Assembly (NCBI RefSeq): GCF_011752975.1 | Contig: NZ_VWWP01000002.1 | Location: 124,001-188,000, forward strand | DNA length: 64,000 nt | Direction of reading: 5' to 3' | Source: Chryseobacterium sp. Tr-659 | Lineage (GTDB): Bacteria; Bacteroidota; Bacteroidia; Flavobacteriales; Weeksellaceae | Shown: piece by piece, positions 19,401 through 26,900 of the stretch | Layout of the letters: the number at the start of each line of letters is the position of its first letter | How positions within the stretch are numbered: the stretch's first letter is position 1 | Notes under the pieces: generated by a model | The model's input: only the letters and a program-made list of their open reading frames with translations | What the model was told of the DNA's origin: nothing | Database searches by the model: none | Made by a program: the position numbers and the translations under genes

Positions 19401-20918
19401 AACTGTTGCGAAAATCTGGTGCGCGCTGCTATTATTACCCGCCCGGAAGAAGAAGATGATGCCGATTATTATGTATACGACAGTGCAGAACAACGCACCC
19501 GAAAAGTGAGCGAAAGAATGGCAAACGGCGGTACCGTAAACATGATGGAAAGTACGGTATACTTTGGCAACTATGCCTTAAAACAACAGCAAACGGTTAC
19601 CGATAATACAACCACCACCACCTTAGAACGCGAAACCTTACGCATTATGGATGGCGAAACCTGTTTATTGATTATGCATTACTGGAAGCTCGACGACAAT
19701 AAAAAGGAAAAGCAAACCGGCGACCGCTCATTCCGCTGGCAGCTTTCTACCAAACTGGATTCTGTAGCGGTTGAAGTTGACGATCAGGCGCTGCTGATTA
19801 GTTACGAAGAATATTTCCCGTATGGCGGAACGTCTATTATTGCAGGTCCGAATCAGCAGGAAGTAAGTCTTAAAAATTACCGGTATTCCGGAAAAGAACG
19901 GGACGATACTACCGGATTATATTACTATGGGCACCGCTACTATGTTCCCTGGCTGATGCGCTGGAATAAACCCGACCCGGCTGGTGGCGTAGATGGTCTC
20001 AATTTATATGCTTTTTGTATCGGTAATCCGGTTAGCATGAAAGATGCTGATGGACTAAGTGCGGGTGGTAAGGGAGAAGCCGCAAAAAAAATAAAGAGAA
20101 AAAAGGCTCCTGTATCAAGCGACAGCTCGGGAACCGATGCAGATGATGAATCGGATGGCGGAAAGTCGCCTAAAAAAGCCAGATTACAGAATGCCCCCAA
20201 AAAGATTCGTAAAGAAAAAAGTAAAATGCTGAAAGAAGAAATAGCTTCCAAGCATGGTAGCAAAATGAAATTAGCCAAACGTGTCCATCAGTCCAATTTA
20301 TTTACCGGAATAACCGAGGAGATTGTCGCTCCTAATAAAGGGATGAGTCCCGAACGGTTACTGGTTCGCCATTTATCGACGGCTCTTTTGGCTCAGAACG
20401 AGGAGTTCACCGAAGTACAGGCAGCAATCAATCATACTGAAAAAACGATTTATGTAGCCAGTAACAAAAAGCAAAATGAACTCAGTGCATTATTGTCAGA
20501 CACCCTTAAAAATTTTACCGTTCCGGATAAAACAAAATATTCAGGACGTGTAGCCCGGCATCTGGGTAAACTGGAAACCGAGATCAACGGAGCATATCAA
20601 GATTATAAACTGGAATTTGTTAAAGGACACGAAGAACAACATGCCGAAACCAAAATTGTGGAAGCCGGAAAACAATTCAATTATATCGGCGGTACACGTC
20701 GACCTTGTCTGGCTTGTAGCTTGTTTTTCCAAATTCATAGTATTGCTACCACATCTTATGGTCAGCACCCGGGTGCTTATTGGGATTCTGTAGCGGCACT
20801 TCTTTCGTTGAGCCCTTATCAGGAACACCTGAGTATGACGACCTATGAAGGAATATTTTATAAAAATTTCGGGGTATCGGCCAGTCAGGTACACGATTAC
20901 GATACCGATAGTGAATAA
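13410..20918 (+). CDS. Tc toxin TcB-TcC fusion with C-terminal deaminase cargo
   Basis: A 2502-residue fusion of the TcB and TcC components, which form the hollow cocoon of ABC (Tc) toxins. Homologues begin near Met9 (MEKVSISG, 13434), so that start is likelier than the first ATG. Order: SpvB-like domain (about 10-330, with GGGAIKGIGETFQPNSFSG), FG-GAP/VCBS beta-propeller blades (about 390-650, DLNGNGKSDLL), TcdB middle domains (about 660-1040), YD/Rhs repeats (about 1370-2150), and the Rhs core (2150-2215, RYSGKERDDTTGLYYYGHRY to DADGL) where autocleavage releases the cargo. The last ~286 residues are hypervariable cargo: lysine-rich NLS-like clusters (about 2220-2270), then H2411-A-E2413 and P2432-C-L-A-C2436, the zinc/catalytic signature of the cytidine-deaminase fold. 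Cargo function (DNA, RNA or nucleotide deamination in a eukaryotic target cell) is inferred from these motifs. GC is higher than the flanks. Confidence 0.92.
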   Translation: MQSVKMIAMEKVSISGTSLPGGGGAIKGIGETFQPNSFSGTAAYTIPVPITAGRGLAPSLSLAYNSGSGNNIFGVGWDVEIPEFTIRTEKGIPKYDGTDIFLFSGKELVPKENETRTETDQQGDIWSIRIYFPRVEDDYSRIEYHKNQTTGESFWRTFATNNTVSEYGSVPEARVADPDDAARIFSWQIVSITDPKGNKVQFRYQRENDQETGILNRGAFTRNYIDRIFYGNYYNTSKEEKFAFEVIFDYGSHELDNLTTTAADPYAEVRPWACRPDPFSSFRSGFELRTYRRCQNILLFHHFENENNGNPFLVNRLQLAYYDTTDYSKIPDQTAVISCLKKVTITGCRIQSDGSYELLAKPDLELTFSVFDVAQTATFSTLTVADSGTIPGKLDTGDFLPVDLNGAGLPGILYTRNSGSFYYNPKGSGHYSEPETVLDFAVGDSGVITDLQGNGIKDLMVSSPPGYYTNTGQGWEPFQPFEQYPSTLAGTESVDLNGNGKSDLLVASDDYLTVYPGLGNFGYGEPQQVPAPEGFPLQSQNSGKTSVSFADLFGDGLQHRVAVANGTVYCWPNLGYGRFGQRIQLINAPYFEAGFDASRFYFADLNGTGTMDIVYALDNTVQLFLNKSGNSFSDAITITLPESFDPLDSLHFADILGTGTSCLVFSKLTDTPRHYYLNFSGVDPQDIATVTLKPYLLTETNNNTGSRTALHYSSSVRFYLEDEQAGKPWKTRLFFPVQVIDRITQTDAVSQSCYVQEFGYHDGYYDPVERSFRGFGFVETWDTQTYEAFTTTIQNQEFPVNEINKELFVPPVYTKKWFNIGVFESYDALQEQYRADFFKGDANAYDFPDNVFAADIYTANGKTFREAFVALNGSSIRTEVYGLDDQSESSVPYAVEQANYAVVLIQPASDEEHAVFRVDPREHIAYHYERNANDPRVEQQFTLEVDPESGTVKRSCTLYLPRRAPSTNEVSFYPEQQQLLATFTTTDVINTDENEIYWRGIVGQEQAFQLSGFTLETGKEYMDFDYCNDLIEEALQNIIPYGISAGETVAALQFSWTRNYFWNETQDNFLPLLTIASRGLQAYTATAQFTQNYIDSAYKGKLTNDVVTNAGFVFDKETGYWWNNGTVQTYFKADTPELFFLPDEVINPFVAADSELSVCGKMGYDAPYNIQVVELIEYIDPDKDIKNTQLLTLDYHTCTPKQLVDINGNVSQVLYDPLGQVRVSSLFGIKNGDLEGGMLLYPYGGFPAAYQTRTTAPDGTPITIQSVLDQQDYYLQGALTYFFYDEYNWTDRKQPLAAISLSATNFVHKGATNSECRIRIEFSDGLGRIIEQKELVDPGLAYVDNNLVEVEERWNTSGRTVYNNKGLVAQQYLPFFSATFDYENQQTLIDEGNMPPPSVMHYDPLGRLIRTDDPKGFFSQITFTAWEQKTYDANDTVLDSDYYKTFMANYPANPTQEQQDEKNALDKAAKCYNTPTTEVFDNTGTQFLLQTNNLGKVTAATFDAIATGSGSTSAEILQALVTAGYITAEGWLTAIFTPYQPGFELQLAPKFDGIKEQITLILLQGVLTSYSETDIQSRVLLQIDPRLYYTNATTGTDYINQRNTYQMNETSALITESADAGMEFHFNNIMGLLCWSWTPRMYNQRITYDRLQRQKTLRVKRYVDGDPMVPVDQYPLVEVCTYGEEIQDAALLNLRGKLYEQKDLSGIVTFNRYALTGQSISKSRQMTTVYKDAIDWNDPAKVPLDPNILSLEQIYNAVGDLLTETSADGTVTQRSYSKSGLLATIDLKLPDGKSKPVIQRIEYNASNQRNRVVFANNSSTVCTYEATTQRLMTLKNTRLVTSGENPLLQNITYVYDPVGNITRLRDLSRDTIFYNNQKVVPLSDYTYDILYRLLAANGYQHPGILANTYQNNVVNNDFKQSKFSVAPSDYDKLENYRESYTYDNSGNLTQLKHSAKSASWTRDLPVEVNSNRLIGITYDDSGNLRQVMINKPVALDYNCCENLVRAAIITRPEEEDDADYYVYDSAEQRTRKVSERMANGGTVNMMESTVYFGNYALKQQQTVTDNTTTTTLERETLRIMDGETCLLIMHYWKLDDNKKEKQTGDRSFRWQLSTKLDSVAVEVDDQALLISYEEYFPYGGTSIIAGPNQQEVSLKNYRYSGKERDDTTGLYYYGHRYYVPWLMRWNKPDPAGGVDGLNLYAFCIGNPVSMKDADGLSAGGKGEAAKKIKRKKAPVSSDSSGTDADDESDGGKSPKKARLQNAPKKIRKEKSKMLKEEIASKHGSKMKLAKRVHQSNLFTGITEEIVAPNKGMSPERLLVRHLSTALLAQNEEFTEVQAAINHTEKTIYVASNKKQNELSALLSDTLKNFTVPDKTKYSGRVARHLGKLETEINGAYQDYKLEFVKGHEEQHAETKIVEAGKQFNYIGGTRRPCLACSLFFQIHSIATTSYGQHPGAYWDSVAALLSLSPYQEHLSMTTYEGIFYKNFGVSASQVHDYDTDSE

Positions 20919-20948
20919 TGATATTAAAAAACAGTAAAACTACTATTC

Positions 20949-23900
20949 ATGGAAACAAAACAACTGATTCATAACTTTTATGAAGCAAATCCGGACGTAG
21001 ATTTGCTAACGACCAATTTTCATCTGGAAGATACCTTAGCCTCCATAAAGCTGCCCAAAACCAAGGCACGTGCCGCCGCAACCAACATGGTGGAACAGCT
21101 CAAACAAGTGGCTCGGGTGGTACGGTTACATCCGGAAGCGCAAACAGGCAAAAAATTAACGGCTGATGCAATTGGTACTCTATACGAAAAATTTGATGGA
21201 TTAAACTCGGCTCACGACATTACCCGACAAAGCGGAGAAGTGTTTGTAAAACAATATACCGATGCTTTTGGCTGCCCCAAAGTAGCATCGGAGGTATACA
21301 AGAGAGCAACTGAAGTAACCAATAATGTAGCCAATCTTACCAATGCAATTTTAAATATGTCGACGCCGCTTTCTAAAGCGATATCGACTTCATCTGTCAG
21401 TGAAGAGGTAACCGATTATTTTACTGGATTGGTAGGCTATCAGGAACTGTTTGGAAGTCTCAACTATTGCGATTGCCCGGAATGTAAATCAGTACTGGGA
21501 CCAGCAGCCTATTTTGTCGATCTGATGCGTATTGTACAAAAATATATTACCGAACCCAATACCGCTACAATACCACATGCAAGTACATTGGCTGTAAGAC
21601 GTCCCGATTTGGGAACGATACCGCTAACCTGCGAAAAAACAAATACAATCGTCCCGTATTTACAAATCATCATTGAGCGTTTGGAACAAAGTCTGTCGAC
21701 CAGTTGGAAAATTACGAGTACGACCGATTTGTACAAGCAGCTTGCCGCGACGTATTATCCATTTAACTTACCATTCCTGCAACCGTTAAGCACCATACGG
21801 ATTTATCTTGAGGAACTAAAAACAACACTGGCCGAGGTATTTGCCTGCCAACAATTAACCGGACCGCAATTGGCTGCCGAACAATTGCAAACCACCCTCG
21901 AAGGTTGGAATTTGCTTAAAACGGCAACAGTAGATACCGCGAAATTACAAACCTATTTTGGGGTGGCGAAACTGGACGATCTGAATAGTTTTAAAGTCTT
22001 TTCTAAACAAACCGATTTACTGGTAACGCAAGTCCAGGATTTACTATACCAAAATTTATCCGGTACCGAAATTACAGCCGGGCTGAATGCCCAGTTCTTT
22101 ATCAATAAGGGGCTAACTAAACCAATTGTAGTTGGGAATACCGATTCGGTAAATACCATCGATAACCTGACGCCAGCAGCTCTCGATCAGATTAATCGCT
22201 ATTTACGCCTTACGTTGCTTAGCGAATGGTCGTTTGATGATCTGGACTGGGCTTTACATGCTTTGAATAACGGAACACCGGAAATTAATGAAAGCATATT
22301 ACAACTGGTACCAAAATTACAACAACTGGTTACCCGAATGAATAGCGATGTCGCTACGGTAAGTACCTATTTGTTTGATTTGAAAACTTACGGAATGGGG
22401 AACGATCCGGCACAGTCGACAGCACCGTTTGATGTGGTGTTTAATACCGGACAAACCACTTTATACCACCCTAAAAATAGCGCAACGGCAGCCTATCCGC
22501 TTAATAAAACCTATCTGGATACGCCGCTAAGTTGGGAATATGCTTCCAACAGCGGAAACAACCCGGCCAATGCGGTTCGTGTCGCTTCGGCCTTGGGCGT
22601 TTCGCAAAACGATTTGCAGTTGCTGGTTTCGGCTTTATATACGAGTACACCAACCATTGTGTTAAATGTACCTACCATTTCGGCTTTGTCGCGCCATGTA
22701 CGCCTGGCAGGATATTTTAAATTAAGCATCAAAGATTATCTGAGCTTTTTGAATTTATCCGGAAAAGTACAACTGGTTTTTACAATTGATGAGCTGACGG
22801 CACTCATTGACAACAAAGAAACACTGGCTACAGTGACCCGATTAACGTTAGAGGATCTCAATTATACGGTAAATGCGGTTGTATCGCCAACCGTTAACAT
22901 TTTATACTATCCCGATAAAAGTGAAGCATGGCTTAAAACACTGCCGATACTTATTCCGGCATCCGATTCTGAAGACGATCAATTGATCAAACTTTACGGA
23001 CAGGTCGGCGCGTTCTTCGATATTCCGTCCTCATTGGCGCAATCGATTTTGACACTTACTGTTACCAATCCACTTTCGGTATTCCTGAATACCGATACGA
23101 CCAACGCTATAAAAGCATTAAGTCTAATTTCACGTTGGTTGGTATGGGTACAAAAAACGGGAGTCAGTCAGGATTTACTCGATAACATTGCTGTCAGTAA
23201 AGCGGCTTATGGCATTACCGATACCACAAAACTAACGTTTGCAAATAGCATTGTATTACTTCAGTTCCAGTTTTTTACCGGTATTTATAATGATGTAAAC
23301 AATCGGTTTTCAGACTACATGACGGCGATTACCGGCAATAAAAATGATGTTGCCGCAGCCATTTTGTCGGAAGCAACCGGATGGGATAAATCGATAATCA
23401 CAGCATTATATGCCTTAAAATATACCAATCAGGTCGACCGCCTGTACAGCATGCAGGCCGTTATTACGTTGCTTAATAAAACAGGTTTAAATCTGGATGC
23501 TTTTCAGGGGTTACTTAGTCTGGCCGGAAAAGGTGTTGCCGACTGGGATAAATTTGTAGCACAGGAAAACAAATTATTAACCGCGATTCAGGCACGATAT
23601 AATGTAGGAAGCGACTGGAATCAGCTGGCCGTACAAATTGGCGGTAAAACCGCATCAGCCCAAAGAGACGCTCTGATTGGAGCGACTATCTTTGCCCTGC
23701 GCTCGGCCGATGCCACTGCCTACATCCAGAATACACGCGATTTACACGACTATTTGCTTATTGATGTGGATATGTCGGATGCAGCACAAATTTCCTATAT
23801 CAAAGAAGCACTTAATGCGATTCAGTTGTATATGAACCGTTGTCATTCGAAACTGGAAGCCGGTGTGGTACTGTTACCGATCCCCGAAGTTTGGTGGGAA

Positions 23901-26900
23901 TGGATGATGAATTATCGGGTATGGGAAGCCAACCGCGAAATTTTCCTCTATCCTGAAAATTATCTCGATCCGGCTTTCCGTAGCTCCAAAACCGATTTGT
24001 TTAAACAACTGGAAAACGACCTGAAACAAAACGATATTACCGAAGGCAATGTAACATCGGCTTATATGAAATACCTGGAAGGCTTTGCAGAACTGGCAAA
24101 ACTGGTTTATGTAGATGCTTATTATTGCAGGGTTTCCGACGATACCCGTGATAATCAGCCAACCTTGTTTCTGTTTGCGCGCACCGCTACCAATCCGTAT
24201 ACCTATTACTATATCACACGGGAGAGCGAAGGTACCTGGTCGCAATGGATTAAAATTGATCTGGCCATTAATGCCGTACAAATTACACCGGTTTATGCCT
24301 TTAATAAGTTGTTCCTATTTTGGGTAGAACAAAGTGTTGCGATCGATAAAACACCAAATACCACTACCGAAAACATTGTGAAGGCCTCGATCAACTATAC
24401 GTTTTATAATTTCCAGAATCAATGGGTACCGGCGCAATCACTGGTAAAAGACTATATTATCGATGTTAGTCCAAGTGATTATAGAACTGCAAATAATAAA
24501 CTTTTTCCAGACAATTTCTTCGACCCCAATAGTCTTTGGTGGAATAAAGTATATCCGCTCAAAATACAACAGGATAGTTTCTGGGAAATTACCAATGGCG
24601 GCAATCGATTTGAACAATTAGTGATTGCCTTCGGCCCAATGATTGATACTACGGTGCAATATCCGCAACCTGCCAATAATCCACCGAATGCGTCCAATCC
24701 GGCGGTTCAGATTTTTGAAAGTCAGTTGTTTGAAACGGGGCAAAACTATAATTATGTCTATAATCTGGGTTATAAAGGGCAGTTGCCGTTGTTTAAACCG
24801 ATTGTTTTAAACGATAGTCTGGATAGCAGTTATTTGGTAAATCCCGACGAAATCCTGTTTTTCGAAAAAGACAGCGATAAGAGTAACGATCTGTTTACTC
24901 CGCAAATCGACGCGACATCGGGACAAATGAATCTGATTAGTACTTCCCGTACGATTTACGATAATGATATTGCGGGGCAGATTATTACCCCGGCCATTCC
25001 AACGCCACAAACTTCCTTAACGGACAGTTCTTTTATTTCGACCGATGCCGGTATTAATGCGACAGGTTCTAAAACGGTTTATAATACGTTGGTTGACTAT
25101 GGTTATATCGATAGCAGCGGTATGCTGGGACGTTCTGATTATGCGGAAATGCGTACCGACGTGATGAGCATTTTTGAAGGCGATCCTGGTCAGCTTAAAA
25201 AGACACAGTTTGTAATGGGAGTCGTAAACAGAGCCAGTGGTTCCCGCTGGTTATCCCAAAACGTTCGGAATAAAAATTATGGATTGTTTACGATTAAAAA
25301 CGCTGTAGGAACCTTTGTTTTTTATGGTGACAAAGAAGCGTTTTTAATGGAAGATCCGGATAAAGATCCGGTATTTATTTCCGATTTGTTGTTTAATGCC
25401 GACACCATGTTTTTGGAATCGTCGTTCCTTTCGTCGGGCGCAGGTATCGATGCCAGCGGATCCAGCCAGATTTACAATAATCTGATTGATTACGGGTATT
25501 TTACAGCCGACGGACAACTGGAACGCGGTACAACAATTGACGATCTGACTAAGGCGCTCAATGAGATGCTGGAAGGACAACCGAATAAAACCGATAAGGT
25601 CGATTCGGTTATGGATGTATTAACCAATCAACCACTGTTTTATAATACTGATTTTATCTCTGGCAGTGCCGGGATTAATGCCAATGGTTCTAAAAATATT
25701 TTTGATCAGCTTATGCAGGCCGGGTATCTGGATAAAAACGGCCGTTTAATGACGGATATTGATTTTAATGAGTTAACTGGTGTGCTTTACGATATTCTGG
25801 AAGGGCAACCGGATATTGATAAAAAAGTACGTTTTGTGGTACAGGTGTTGTATCAGGCAGAATACCCGTCGTCTATCGGATTCTTCCGAAGTTTGAACAC
25901 CACTCCTTATGCGTGCGAATATAATTTTAAAGCGATACGTCTTACCACAGGAGCTATTCATAACCTTAGTGCCCGTATCTTTTCCGGTGGAGTCGACAAA
26001 CTGTTGTCGCTCGAAAGTCAATTGATCCCGGTGGATCCGGAATTGCCTTTTAACAGGTTTGGTTTTGAAGAACCGTATGTTATCGCTCCTGAAGCTCCCG
26101 ATGGGGGACAGGTCGATTTTAACGGGGCGTATGAATTGTATTATTGGGAATTGTTTTTCCATGCGCCCATGTATATTGCCAATTTACTAAAGACAAATCA
26201 GGGATTTGATCAGGCCGAAAAATGGTACAAATATATTTACGATCCAACGGCGGCTCCGTATCTGGTAGAGGCAGATTCTTTTGTGTGTGCCACGATAGGA
26301 GTTACCGATTCGAGTCGTATTTACCGAGTTTTACTGGACAACAAATGGATTGATAGCGAAGGATATGTGAGCAGTAAATTTACAGCCAAAACAAATCTGA
26401 ATTCGATTCTTTCTTTCCTTCAGCCGGTACAAATTCAATCGGTAACAAATGTATTGCTCAACCATCAGGTAGCGCGTGATATTTGCCGCGTATGGCAGTT
26501 TAATCCTTTCCGGAACCATACGGTAGCTTCGTTGCTCGAAAACATTACGAACGCCAAACAAATTGCAGCTTACAATCAGTATCCGTTCGATCCGCATGCT
26601 ATTGCCCGTTTGCGTATTGGCGCCTACGAAAAAACGATTGTAATGCAATATATCGATAATCTGATTAAATGGGGCGACTGGTATTTTTCGCAGTACACCT
26701 GGGAGAGTAATACCACGGCGAATATGTTGTACATCTACGCTTATAATTTACTTGGGCCAAAACCGGAGGACCTTGGGCCATGTCAGGCCGAGGATCCTGC
26801 GAATTTTAACGACATTGTAGCCCAATATGGCGACAATATACCACAGTTTAAAATTACCCTCGAAGATCATGTTGGAAGTGGTTCCAGCGGATTAAATTTC

